DNA of 64,000 nucleotides from Nymphaea colorata. Its lineage: Eukaryota > Streptophyta > Magnoliopsida > Nymphaeales > Nymphaeaceae. A program made the position numbers and the translations under genes. Every line of letters begins with the position of its first letter. Position 1 is the first letter of the stretch. Of the stretch, positions 19,601-31,010 are shown in pieces. The stretch is from NCBI RefSeq assembly GCF_008831285.2, contig NC_045145.1, positions 15,374,802-15,438,801 on the forward strand. Direction: 5' to 3'. Below the pieces are notes generated by a model, which saw nothing but the letters and a program-made list of their open reading frames with translations, ran no database searches and was not told the origin of the DNA.

Positions 19601-22313
19601 ATTCTCCTGGTGAACTAGCCATGCATGGCTAGGTTTTATCCAAATCTTGATTTGTGAGCACTGAACCATTAAGAATAAAACCTGGTACTTGGGTTTATGC
19701 CTAAGCCCTTGTCTTTATTCAGGTTGGGGTTATTATCTCCATGAAGACTAGCAAATTATTTATCATCAGTTGTTTTTTAGGTGTAATATTTTCCTTTATG
19801 AATTTGTGTCTTCCCCTATGAAATAGGAACTTGTTTCTGCTGATTTTGCCAAAGCTAATAGGCAGAGCAGGTTTGATAGGAATTTTTTAAGTCTTTTGGC
19901 TTTTTTACATTTTTAACTTGTTACCACTTTGCTCCAATGTACGATGGAACTTCACATTTTTCTTTTTGTGTATGTGTGTTGGGAAGCAAGAGAGGGAGAG
20001 CAGGTTTTATTCATCTTGTGCTTGTTGCAATGTTCTGACGTTGAAACTCTCAAATATTTATCTGGGGCCATAGTTTTGGGTTGTGCTTTTGGCACCAGTT
20101 GGTTGGTTGTTCAATGACTCATCCAGAGACTCTTATTGCCCTCAAGTTATAATGGTCGTTTCTATTTTTAGTTGTTTTCTTGGGTTTATGGAGCAAGGTT
20201 AGTTCAAAGTTAACGATATTGTGCACTATGAGTTAAATTTGTCATCCCACATGTTTTTGGTCTCGATTGTGAAGATAGGTTATTTTCCTGCTGCTCTGGT
20301 TTATTTTGACTTTTTTCTTTCTATTCAATGCTAGTTTTCTTCTACACTGTCAGTTATTTTTACCCTTTAATGACACTCATAGGCTACACCATGTATGGGG
20401 ATTTTATTGCATATAACTTGAGGTTTAGGTTATGTTTGGTAGCTTTTGCCTGCATAACCTGTCTTCTGTTTTGAGGTTGAAATTAATCTTCTGATTTTTT
20501 TTTTTTTTTTGGGTGGGGGTTGGTTGTGGTGGAGTGACGGGGACTGTAAATTTTTCACTTATGTCTTGATGTATGATTAACCGTATGAATCCTTCTTTTC
20601 ACAACTTGTAGCTGTGGAGGGGTGGATTGTTTTGGTTACTGGAGTTCATGAAGAGGCCCAAGAAGATGACTTACATGCAAAATTTGGTGACTGTGGAGAG
20701 ATCAAGAATTTGCACCTCAATCTTGATCGCCGCACTGGTTTTGTTAAGGTGACTATGATTGTTTTTCTCTTTTTCTGATGAATATGTGTATGAAACTTAT
20801 TACGTGTTGTTTACAGATAATTAAATGTTTCATTGATTCTTAGTTTGTTACTTTCCTATTGTTGGCCTTGACTTTGTGGCAAGTAGGCTTCATGCGTTGA
20901 TGTCTTGGGTTTTGAGACATCGACCATTCAATGTCCTGCTATAGGAAAGAGGTCCAAGGATTGGCATAGGAAAGATGATACTCGATGTTGCTGATCAAGG
21001 GTTGTCCTCGTACTCCAAAATTGCTTTTGGATAAACTTTTGTTAATTGTCTGGATTAACGTCCAAGGACAAAGAAGCATGTGTTCTGAAATCTTGTAGAC
21101 GATAACTGATTCTGCCGTTCTGCTATTCTGAACGTCTGTTTTTTTCTTCAGAATTGAACTATGGCATTTGTCCATCTGGTTAGGGGATAAGTTGATGGCA
21201 CATGCTTAGTTTTCAAAATCCAGACTAATTAGCCAACTAATTGATTTTTTTGAGTTGGTTATGGACCGTGACTAGTTGGTCACGGTCATGCTTAGTGTTC
21301 AAGCCAGTGACTCAAACGAAGCCTACCCAAGCCTAATTGATTGGTCATGCTTAGTATTCAAGCCAGTGACTAGTTGGTCAGAGTAGTCAATGGGTCAGTG
21401 GGCCTAGTCAATGATCAACCAGCTAATTCTTATATAAATATGTGTGTGCATTCTTTGCATAAATGTGTATGTTATTGCATCTATTTCCATGTAATTGTGT
21501 AAAACTATATATTTGTTTATTTATAGACAGTGGACTTGGGAGTCTTGGACTGAATCAGATCGATTAGTCCAAATTAGTTTTCTTTGGTCTTGAACAACTT
21601 GTGTCTGACTTTCGATTATTTAGCATATAATTTCCTTAATTTGTTCATCCTTTTTCTCTTAAAAGTACGGTTCCCTTGCTAGATATAGTGCTTATCATGT
21701 GACAATTGCCTTGAACATTGGATTACAGCCCTTTGGCCGTCTAGTCTCCATATTTCAGTAGGGACCCGTGGTTTGATCTCCAATCCCTTCTCCTCTCTCT
21801 CCCTAGGGCATCCCCTTTTCCTTTTCCCTAACAAGTTTTAGGCTGACCTGTCTTGGTGGATTCCTTTATCAGAAATGATATGGTCACAGAATTTCATTTC
21901 TTTTACCGGATGTTGACTCTTTGTACAATAACTAACTTGTATTTAAGAACAACATTTTTTCACTTGAAGGAAAATGTCACGCCAATATCCCGATTACTCT
22001 TGTGCAGGGCTATGCATTGATAGAGTATGAGAATATAGAGGAAGCACGGGCTGCTATAGAAACCTTGAATGGAACTGAGCTTCTCACGCAAACTATATCT
22101 GTTGATTGGGCTTTCAGCAATGGACCCTTCAGGCGCAGAAACATGAGGAGGAGGTTGCCGCCTAAATTAACCCCTTTTTATATTTATTATGCATTTTATT
22201 TTGTGCTGTTATAATTCGTGCAGCTACCACCATTTAAACTCTTGTGAAATTGTTTTCCCCGCAGGTCTCCACGTGGGCACCGTTCTAGGAGCCCTCCTAG
22301 GAGAAGATACTAA
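16625..22313 (+). CDS. Y14: RNA-binding protein 8A / Y14, exon junction complex core
   Basis: Four exons, 16625-16892, 20612-20748, 22008-22153 and 22265-22313, join in frame into 199 residues (Arabidopsis Y14 is about 200). All introns are GT-AG (1: 3.7 kb; 2: 1.26 kb; 3: 111 bp). The acidic N-terminus has [15 protein letters not shown], then [10 protein letters not shown], as in the family. A single RRM follows: RNP2-like WIVLVTGV, and RNP1-like VKGYALIEY split by intron 2. The C-terminus is a short Arg/Ser tail ending [10 protein letters not shown], the conserved phosphorylated tail. Y14 pairs with MAGO and, with eIF4A3, marks spliced junctions for export, localisation and nonsense-mediated decay. 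The start was chosen because the upstream leader is purine-rich and the N-terminal motif begins at once. Confidence 0.95.
18190..18290. repeat. Repeat remnant with 'actagtc' words in Y14 intron 1
   Basis: A short stretch rich in 'ctagtc', 'gattagtcgg' and 'aactagtcaac' words. Similar words recur in Y14 intron 2 (about 21230-21420), which suggests remnants of one repeat family. The boundaries are not visible. Confidence 0.4.
21200..21420. repeat. Repeat remnant in Y14 intron 2, with an internal direct repeat
   Basis: 'ggtcatgcttagtgttcaag' (from 21284) recurs with one change at 21343. The surrounding sequence is rich in 'gactagttggtca' words. Positions 21319-21340 are an exact reverse complement of 19286-19307 in intron 1. 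This is probably a decayed non-autonomous element. Confidence 0.6.
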
Positions 22314-23440
22314 GCGTGTTGGTTTTCTTGGGGATCTATGGAGAACTTGGTGCTTGCGGCGTGTGCTTGTTGTAGCAACTGTTCCCTGCATGGGAATACA
22401 CCCTGATATCTTGACTTTTTCAATTGTAAGGTTGCTTGCGGATGGATTTATTGGGCTTTAGTATTTTCGTGCCTCTGTTCACTTTGATTTTGTACTTTGG
22501 TTGATGTGTAATTAGCTCTTCTGGTTGTCACCATTGAAGAGACGAATGTGGTGAATTTTAGGGATCACAGTGGCTTGAGAAGGGAATTATGAGTGGCTAA
22601 GTTCAATTTCATGGTTAATTTTTTCTGTTGAATGTCATGGTTGACAAGTTGTCGGTTTGTCACGGAGTGGTGGGATGGTTGTACACGATTTGAAAGCTGC
22701 TTCTACGGGAAAGTTTCATATGCCCTGCATATATGTCAAAAGGGATTTGTGAGTGGGATTCGCATTTGGAATCTGGTAAATGGAAAACGAGGGGACGCAC
22801 TGGTCCTGTGGTGTCTATATTCTGTCGACCCTTTGTGTTGGCCTTCTTTCGGACGAGAGGCAAGTTAGCTGGGTAGTACTATCATTGACTGTTGCAGAGT
22901 TGCGGCGGAACCTCTCTCCCTCCCTCTCGTGCACGTGCACGTTCTTTCGGACGCGAGGCAACTTAGCTGGTAGGATAAATTTTCCATGGGCTGCACTTCT
23001 CTCATTGAATTTGCGAGTCTCCTTCTCTCCTGGATGTATGGTATGTTATCGGGAGTTTGCCGGACCCCCTTGTATTCATTGTTTGGATTAAGAATAGAAA
23101 CAATAGAATGAAGTTAATGTGGTGTCAAGTCCAGCAGAGGAGAGCAACTGTTCATTAATTTTGAGTGAATAAAAGTGGACAAAACATGATAATGATCAAT
23201 GGATCATTGCTCATGCTTTTGCAGACAAGGTCAAAGGGTTAAAAGTCCATTCTTTACTTTTAGTTTCATTATCCGGCTCGAATCTTCCGAGTTTAGAATT
23301 TGTCTTTACCGGTTTATTAACTGCCCCAGCATTTCATTCGGCGTGCTTGCTTGCATAGAAAAAAACAAAATCCAAGCAAATATCGCACTTGAGAATTTTA
23401 CCTTGAAAATTTGGTTCTTTACCTTTTGATAGGAAAAATA
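22314..23440 (+). other. Y14 3' UTR and intergenic DNA
   Basis: The first several hundred bases probably form the Y14 3' UTR. A diverged direct repeat, 'ttctttcggacg(a/c)gaggcaa', begins at 22844 and 22942 (98-bp step). No further gene is recognised. Confidence 0.45.
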
Positions 23441-24610
23441 GTCTCTACCGCGGTACGGATGTGGGTAGGTCGTTTTTACAAATCTTCATACAGTGGTACG
23501 GTAATAATATTATTTTTTAATTAAAAAATTTGTAAATTAAAAAAATGATAATATCGTCACATAAATAAGATAAAATCCCTTTCATAGTTCATTGTATGAA
23601 GATAGAGAAAACATATAATGTTTCTTTCATAGTTCATACATATAATCTCATAAAAATAAGGAAATCAGATACGAAGCAGTGAACATACCGAACTACAAAA
23701 ACAAAATTTGACACCTAAATAAATGTGAGCTCAAGAAATGCTTATAGCTTTAACCAAAAGGGTTTTAACCCAAAATTAAATGACTTCATTCTACACACAT
23801 CTGATAAGATTCCTAAACCACTATAATAAGAAGATCAATTAACCAACAAACAAGCTCGACACCTCCTTACTCAAGAGGTCTGCAGTTCTTATTCTAGGAA
23901 ATCAAAATTGTTGTAAAGACAATTACAGAGAGCTATGAGGCAAAAATCTTTTTAATTAACCAACAAACAAGAAACTCAGAATAACAAAGAAAACTAAAAT
24001 GAGAATAAATTACACCTTTTTGCATCCACTAGGGCGAATTCGTTCAAGATTGGGGAAAACGCCTAAATTGGATAGTTCTCTCCTTGATGGTTCTGCAGTC
24101 GGTAGGGAAATCCAACCGAATCCTATGGGTATTGGCCAAAAAATCAGAGATGAGGTGTATCACTGTATCGGTGGAAACAGAAAAGATTAAAACAAGACCT
24201 ACCTGGAACTTGATTGCTGATGGTGGAGGGGAAAAACAGGCAGCGTATCTTCTCGTCGCCGGAAAACAGCCGCCGGTTGCTATCTTGTAAAATGCGATGG
24301 AAGAGGAACCCTAACAACGAAGGGAGAAACCGAACGCCTCCGTCGCCCACTCACCGTCCGTCGCCGGTCGCCGTCCGCCGCCGCTGCCCAACAAATCGCA
24401 ACCTCCAAAAAGCCGCCGTTGGAACGCTCGAGAGGCGGAGAGGGAGAACGGAGAAGACGATGAGGTCGGCTGCGTCGAGTAACTCGAGTTCGTTTTTTTC
24501 ATTATGATATGGTTTGGATCTGGTTCAGATCCAAACGTATCACAGCGTACCGACGTACCGGTACCGGTACGCGAGCCGACCTGGCGTACCGCGGTGACAT
24601 ACTCGAGATA
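23441..24610. repeat. Possible transposable element remnant bounded by 'taccgcggtac' words
   Basis: The left side has 'ctctaccgcggtacgg' near 23447. The right side has 'gacgtaccggtaccggtacg' and 'gcgtaccgcggtgac' near 24550-24597. The interior right half (24220-24500) is GC-rich and, on the minus strand, resembles a 5' leader with CCG repeats. No transposase or polyprotein is visible. The boundaries are a guess. Confidence 0.35.
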
Positions 24611-24676
24611 AATCGTCCTAAAGAAAGAAAATAAATCAACCTTGCCTAGTTCATTGTGCCAACCCCTTTAGAGATA

Positions 24677-24790
24677 AATCGTCGTAAAGAAGAAACAACC
24701 AAAAACAAAAGTTAAACGGGCATTGGTTGGACCAATCGTCGTAAAGAAGAAACAACCAAAAACAAAAGTTAAACGGGCATTTGTTGGACC
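24677..24790. repeat. 57-bp tandem duplication, nearly perfect
   Basis: 'aatcgtcgtaaagaagaaac' begins at 24677 and again at 24734. The copies are identical over most of their length except for one base near the end. A third, diverged start ('aatcgtcctaaagaaagaaa') lies just upstream near 24611. Confidence 0.85.
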
Positions 24791-25439
24791 TGCATTTATC
24801 TGGTCGTATCTAAGTCTTGCCTCTGCTACAAAGTAATCAGACTTTACCTCTTCCGCAAAAGCATGTGATTGGAGTAATCAAAATGTTGAAAAGCAAAAAC
24901 CAGAGACTTTTAAGAAGCCAAAGTTTTTATTGTTATCTAGTGAAAATCAGTCGTTCGTCAGGGAATAGTGAAAAATTGTTAGCACCCACCCCCTTGCGAA
25001 CAAATCATGATGTCCTGGTCGACCTAGCTGTTATTCAGTAGAGGTTTTCGAACTTATTTGCACAAATTACTGGCATGACAAGTCCTTCACTCGGAGTTAC
25101 TGTATTTGATCTTCTGATAACATCTTAGTTCATTACCAAAACGAGAAAAGGAACAACTTGTAATGAAAGGTCCTCACTAGCATCACATTATACAGCAGAA
25201 TATTACAAGAAAATACAAACCTAAAGGTAACTAACTTAGCAGCTTATGCATAAAGTAGCAGTCCAGGTGTTGGAGATTAACAATGTGAAGCATCACTAGG
25301 AGTGCACTTCTGTTTAGAAACAGCACAGATGCGGCAATGCTGACAGGTGACAAACCTTGGGCCTGACACTGTAAAGTACCGTTCAACATCTGAACTGTCT
25401 GAACTCGAATTTGGTGCTTAAGGATAATCGACAAACTTA
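24791..25439 (-). other. 3' flank of the receptor kinase gene
   Basis: This stretch follows the stop codon of the minus-strand kinase and probably contains its 3' UTR. No separate gene or RNA is recognised. Confidence 0.4.
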
Positions 25440-27836
25440 TTATGCATCTGCCGTCTTGGGAGCACTATTCTTCTGGCCGGGGAGGGGCGACAGGGAGGGA
25501 GAAGGTCCCAAGAAGAAGATGGTGGCCTGGGGTGGCTCCACGATATCAACAGTCCCTTCCAGCATCTTGGCGACCTTCCCCATGGAGGGCCGCATCTCAG
25601 GCCGATCCTGGAGGCACCAAATTGCCGTCTTCACCATCCTGTCCACTATCTTAGAATGCTGACGGCAGTCGTATGACTGAAGCAGCCTGGGGTCTAAGAT
25701 GTCTTCCACCTTCTTCTCGACACAAGCCTTCTCATAGGCCCATTTGGGCAGATACCACTCACAACTCTCCATGGAAGATTGCTGAAACTCCATATTTCGA
25801 ATGCCACAGACGATCTCAAGCAGTACCATCCCGAAGCTGTACACATCCGCCTTTGCCGTGATCGTTGGGTTGATGCCGGCCCATTCCGGTGCCAAGTACC
25901 CACGAGTTCCCCGTATTCCTGACATGCTCACCATGTCTGCCTTCGTGGCCAGCTTAGCTAAACCGAAATCTGAGACTTTGGGGCAGAAATCATTCTCTAG
26001 AAGGATGTTCTCTGGCTTAATATCACAGTGAAGCACCCACTCGCGGCACTCTTCGTGAAGGTAAGCGATGGCCCTCGCCACGCCTATGGCGATGCGATAG
26101 CGTGTGCTCCAGTCAAGCATGGGAGCCTCTGCAACGCCTTGCTCTCTGACTGCAGCCGGGAAGAGGAACTTGTTAAGGGAGCCGTTGGGAACGTACTCAT
26201 AGACAAGAAGCCTCTGCCCCTTCTCGGCGCAGAAACCCCATAGGCGCACCAAGTTGAGGTGGTGCAATCGAGCAATGATGGCCGCTTCGGCCCAGAACTC
26301 AGCGTCGCTGCTGCAGCGGGAAGAGAACTTGAGCCGCTTCACGGCGACGACCCGGTGGTCAGGTAGCTCGCCTTTGTACACCGTGCCGAATCCACCAGAG
26401 CCTATCTCGTGGCTGAAGTCGTCGGTGGCAGCCGTGAGCTCGGCAAGGGTGAAGCGCCTAAGAGGCAGCTGATCCAGACCGAGGTTTCCTGCCGACTCCC
26501 TGTAGTGGGTGTGCCTCCGAATGAAGGTCCAGAAGAAAGCCATTGCTCCAAGGAGCTCAAGAGCGAAGAAGCAGCAGACGATGGCGAGGTTTCTGTTCCT
26601 CGGATTGGACATATCGGGGGCTTCCGGCAGCAGGAGGCGAACAGGGCACGTCGTGTTCACCAGTTCCGTCAGGCCGGTGAAGTTGGTGATCGCGTTCTCG
26701 CGCTTCGACACGCGGATGTACGCCGCTGTCAGCGTTCCAGGCGACCAGCGCCCCTCGAGCAATTGTTCGAGGTGCGCACAGTATCCGCTGCCGTCAAATT
26801 GGTAGACGAAGCCGCGACAGGATGGTTGGTCCAAGCAGCCCGTCTCACAGTTGGACAGAGTTGGAGCCGAGGTAACGTTCGGGTTGAGACCCTTTGTGAA
26901 GTTGACAAAGTCTAGTTGCAGGAACCTGGTTTCAGCAGGGGCAGTGATATTGATTATGGGCTCGCATCTACTTCCCGCCGTGCGACGGAAACCAGGCGGG
27001 CAGACGCAGGAGACTTGGTCATCAACGTCGCTCATGCAAATGGAGTTGAGACCACAGAGGCCGGGAACGCGACAAAGGTTGGGAATCAACCGCCAGACGA
27101 TGAACCAGCGCCCGTTGGCTGGATTCATGCTATAGACCCTCAGATTGCCGTCTGGATCAAGAGTCAGCCGGCGCAACGTGTCGTTTTCCCCGAAATCGGC
27201 AAGATAATAGTCCCCGGTTTTCGCTTTCAGAAGGCCGTCGCTTGTCAGATTCGTTAGAGGCCCCTTGTCGATGTTTCCGTACTTCTCATCGTAGAAGCTC
27301 AGTGAGGTCCAGTTCACGAGATTATAGAAGCCAGATCTGTAGTCAGCGAGGCTCCTTCTGGCGACGAGATTGATGGATGGAAGCGTCTGGCCGGGGAGAA
27401 TGGTGTCCATCGGATCGTCGAAGCTGGTCCAACTATCAAACTGGAGGCCGCCGGTCTCCTCTAGCACCAATTTTGTTGAGTTGGAACTGGCAGTAGCGTT
27501 GACCGAGATCGTCGTCGGGCTGAGGATGAGCTTCCCATCTTTGGAGAAGACTAGCGAGGACGAGTTGCTCACAGGGGAGTCACGGTTCATGGCCCAAACG
27601 ATAGTTTCGTTGGATTGTCGGTACCAGACGGCAAAGAGGAAGAGATGGGGAGATGTCGGGAGGGGCCGGAACCCGGCGGCGAAGCTGCCGCCTGGGGAGA
27701 CTAGCACTCTGTTCTGGTCTACTCGCCAGGGTGAGTCTTGGATGGAGAAAGAGGTGAAGTTTACATACTGGTCGGATATTGCAGCGGCAGAGAAGATGGG
27801 GAGGAAGAGAAGAACGGTAACGGCGAAGGCGGCCAT
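25440..27836 (-). CDS. G-type lectin S-receptor-like Ser/Thr protein kinase
   Basis: Intronless gene of 798 residues. The start was set at 27836, although the frame stays open to 27947, because this Met begins a good signal peptide (about residues 1-20). In order: a B-lectin (bulb-type mannose-binding) domain at about 25-150; an S-locus glycoprotein/EGF-like Cys-rich segment at about 250-291; a PAN-like Cys-rich region at about 325-375; a membrane segment at about 417-439; and a kinase domain at about 480-760. Kinase residues are intact: Gly loop GSGGFGTVYKG (479-489), Lys500, HCDIKPEN with Asp605, DFG at 623-625 and APEW at 649-652. HCD in place of HRD makes it a non-RD kinase, as is common in SD-2-type receptor kinases. 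It is a plasma-membrane receptor; the ligand is unknown. Multiple NxS/T sites fit a glycosylated ectodomain. Confidence 0.92.
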   Translation of the reverse strand: MAAFAVTVLLFLPIFSAAAISDQYVNFTSFSIQDSPWRVDQNRVLVSPGGSFAAGFRPLPTSPHLFLFAVWYRQSNETIVWAMNRDSPVSNSSSLVFSKDGKLILSPTTISVNATASSNSTKLVLEETGGLQFDSWTSFDDPMDTILPGQTLPSINLVARRSLADYRSGFYNLVNWTSLSFYDEKYGNIDKGPLTNLTSDGLLKAKTGDYYLADFGENDTLRRLTLDPDGNLRVYSMNPANGRWFIVWRLIPNLCRVPGLCGLNSICMSDVDDQVSCVCPPGFRRTAGSRCEPIINITAPAETRFLQLDFVNFTKGLNPNVTSAPTLSNCETGCLDQPSCRGFVYQFDGSGYCAHLEQLLEGRWSPGTLTAAYIRVSKRENAITNFTGLTELVNTTCPVRLLLPEAPDMSNPRNRNLAIVCCFFALELLGAMAFFWTFIRRHTHYRESAGNLGLDQLPLRRFTLAELTAATDDFSHEIGSGGFGTVYKGELPDHRVVAVKRLKFSSRCSSDAEFWAEAAIIARLHHLNLVRLWGFCAEKGQRLLVYEYVPNGSLNKFLFPAAVREQGVAEAPMLDWSTRYRIAIGVARAIAYLHEECREWVLHCDIKPENILLENDFCPKVSDFGLAKLATKADMVSMSGIRGTRGYLAPEWAGINPTITAKADVYSFGMVLLEIVCGIRNMEFQQSSMESCEWYLPKWAYEKACVEKKVEDILDPRLLQSYDCRQHSKIVDRMVKTAIWCLQDRPEMRPSMGKVAKMLEGTVDIVEPPQATIFFLGPSPSLSPLPGQKNSAPKTADA

Positions 27837-30145
27837 GAAAGGAAGGTGCTCAAGGGAGGATCCGAGTTCTCGACCTGCCGGACTGCGGAGAACCTTACCG
27901 TGAATATGTATGTCTTCAATGGACAACGTGGTGGTGCAAAACTTCAATGCCGGGACGAATTTACAAAGGGAAGACTTTATCAGGTCAATCTATCAGGTAG
28001 CCTGGCGACATCATCACCATTGGAAGACTTGAACGACCTTGATTAAAAAATCAGACTTACTCCGCCATGAAGAAATTACGAGCTGGACTAGAGCAGCTTT
28101 AATAATGATAGCTAAATCAGTCCAAAAAGTTTCCCCATCGTTACCTCATTTTCTCCTTAGCAACAGCAACGTTTTCACTCCCCACCATTGTTATTCTGAT
28201 ATTCTTAAGACAACTTACCCTCTTGGTTGCAGTTAATTTATTCAAAACATCATAACCTTTATTTATTTTTGTCGTTCTTGGCTCGCCTATATGAAGAAGC
28301 AAATTTTCAGATGAATTCCAGTTTACCAAATATTCCAGTTTCCCCCAAAACCCCTTCACAGGTTACTCAGTTGGGCAGATCTACTGTATCATAGTGGTCC
28401 ATAGTTGCACCTCTGAAGTGACAAGTCAAGTCATCTTTTGATAAACGCCATTGTTCTACGTGAGGACAAAATGGACTTTGAATTAAAACCCTGCACCATA
28501 CTGCCTCAGATCTATACTTCGTTTTCAGAAAGACTTGAGCTGTTGGCCATTGACTTGTCAATAACCTACCAAGGCTTCCGAAACCTTTCACTTACCAAGA
28601 CTTATTTACTGACTGACCAATGGGGCAGTCTTGGTAGGCCCATCAAAACTCAGGCCTGGTCAAGTACGGGCCTTTGATGGGGAAAAATCTTCAAATGACT
28701 AACAAAGCTGATTATGTACCATTCCTTTATTCTCGTTGTATTATTCAACAAATATGTGGTGGGTCAATGTATTTCATTACGACCGTCAAATACATTGTGG
28801 TTTTTGAATAAGATTGTTAGATTTAAAAGAACAATGACAAATTAAACGATGCAAAGAGGAAATTAAATTTTGGTTCAAAACTTAATAAAACACAAAGTTT
28901 TTGTGATCAGTCAAGACCTGATTCAATCCATTTAGTTTGAATCGAGTAGGAACTGGATTGATTATCCAATCCGATCCCCCATAGTCCCGAGCCCCGTAGG
29001 CCTGTCGGTTACGAAGCTAACTGGCAGGATTTATTCAGGCTCTTAAAGCATGCATTTTAGTTATACCACCAAAACTAAGAAGTTCAAAAATAAAGTCTTC
29101 GGAAAAATGGCAAACCAAAAGATTTATTCTTTTCAAAATAAATCAGAACTAAAAAAAAAATTACTTAAAAAAATTCTTTTCGGATTCAATTTGAGACAAA
29201 ATGCCCCATATGTTGGTATCTCGATTTTGTTTTATATAACTGAAAAATATGTCTGTTTATTTGCTATTATATAACTGAGAAATATGGCTGCTTATTCTCT
29301 TTCGAAAATTATAAGCTCATTTGTAATGCAATACTCGCAGGTAGGCCGTTTCTTTTTGAGAACTTGTTTCTCTCGTCATATTTTGCATTATCTCATGTTT
29401 AGCGCGACCATGGTTACCCCTTTTTTCCTTCGGAAACCAGATGTCATTCAATTGAGAGAATGGATTTCCCATTCGCTTCTTAAATCAGTTGGACGTCGAT
29501 CAGATTCTTCAGTTGCTTCTTTAATCATTCGGATTCTAGTGGTAAAAGCTTCATTATATTATTGATCTTCAGCAAAGTATTTCTAATGGTACGAACTGGT
29601 ATCTTTCCGGACAACGAAGGATTCCAACATCGGCGGTTAGGCTCGCGAGAAGCCTTTGTGAATGTTCGAGTACATCATTCTGAAATTGGAATCGGTTCAG
29701 AAGCGGGTAGTTTCTCGAGGTGTAATCGGCAGAAACTTGATCGGCAAAGGGAGGAATCCGGTAGCGAAAAATGTCGTCAGTGGAAACAAGCTACCGTTCT
29801 TGTCCTGTGAGCCGTGGGGAGTCGTAGATGGAGAAAGATGAGGACTTATGAGTGCATGAAAGGAGGAAAAAGAGGTAGTATGAGAGGAACGGCAACGGGA
29901 TGCGGCCTGGGGGGGAGAAAATGAGTTCCTTGCTCTTTTGGCTTGGCGAAGGTGGTGATCCAACTTTGGAGTCAACCCTAACACTTGAGACTGGTACTTC
30001 TCAAATAATCTTTCCAGAAAAACTTATCCGGGGTTAGCTGAGGGGGATGACCGAAAGATTCGTTGCGTGTTGACTGGGAAATGTCTGAGACGAACCCCGC
30101 TGGTTGAAAGGACTCCATTTTCGCGTTTACGACACGTTCGTGATT
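27837..30145. other. Intergenic DNA upstream of the receptor kinase, no gene recognised
   Basis: The start should contain the receptor-kinase promoter. Further on there is a small hairpin (28741-28811). There are also several short open frames, for example 29284-29565 and 29697-29984 on opposite strands, that match no family I know. I considered organellar insertions and found no recognisable organelle gene. Confidence 0.4.
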
Positions 30146-30382
30146 TCATCGTGGATGGCAGATTCCGCTCATGCTGTCATCCGAAATTGAGGATGCTGAA
30201 CGAACGATGGAGGTGACTGATATTTGAGCATTGTCATCTGTTGCGTGTAATTGGGGCGCATCACCATCGAATTGATCAAAAGTAGACCGTTTCAATGCAG
30301 TTTCTGTCGCGTCTATTCTCTCAGCGTCAGGTGATTGACCTACTAACGATGTCCCGTTATCCATGTCATATGGCCTCATCAT
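30146..30382 (-). other. Exon-like open frame of unknown origin
   Basis: A 78-codon frame starting MMRPYDMDNGTSLVGQSPDA. Its composition looks like real coding sequence (Asp/Ser/Thr-rich, balanced). A possible acceptor ('catatttacag') lies just upstream on the minus strand near 30403. I do not recognise it, and no partner exons are visible. It could be a small gene piece, a transposon remnant or chance. Confidence 0.2.
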
Positions 30383-30455
30383 TTATATTCCCTTTTTCAC
30401 TGTAAATATGTACAGGCAACAGGGGTCTTATTAGTGAAACGTGTTGTCCACAATC

Positions 30456-30659
30456 AGCTTCGCGAAACATGCTTTCCTGTCTAGACGAAAAGCGAAAAAT
30501 GTCGTGTATATGAATATTATTCATGGTTGTTATTATAGTTACGAGAACGAAAAAAAGAGCTTCGCGAAACATGCTTTCCTGTCTAGACGAAAAGCGAAAA
30601 ATGTCGTGTATATGAATATTATTCATGGTTGTTATTATAGTTACGAGAACGAAAAAAAG
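30456..30659. repeat. Perfect 102-bp tandem duplication
   Basis: 'agcttcgcgaaacatgcttt' begins at 30456 and again at 30558, and the two 102-bp copies appear identical base for base. Because 102 is a multiple of three, reading frames crossing it on both strands are extended by 34 codons and not broken. Confidence 0.92.
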
Positions 30660-30970
30660 AAACAAAGAGGAGACAGAGTTGAATGTTCGAGAGAAAAAAC
30701 AGAACTTAGGAAACCCATCCCCCACATATATCAGTTAGACAGGAATTTAAAAGAATTCTACTAGCACCCCTTTACAATTTACATAGCTCTGGTTCCTAAA
30801 ACAAGACGCAGCATGACATGCGCATGTCGCAGATGGCCAGGTCAACACTCATAAATTTACATCTTTAAGTTTCGCGTCATGCAAGTTAGAACAGTCAAAA
30901 CACAGCAAAGGAAAATCTCACATTTGGTTGAGGGTAAGAACAAAGAAACCAAGGGAATATGCAATTGATT

Positions 30971-31010
<40 letters not shown>

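Noticed and set aside
26409-27903. Several long plus-strand frames opposite the receptor kinase
   Set aside because: They are antisense to a clear intact kinase and have no recognisable domains.
29284-29565. A possible organellar insertion or transposon protein
   Set aside because: The peptide matches no organelle or transposon protein I know; left as unannotated intergenic DNA.
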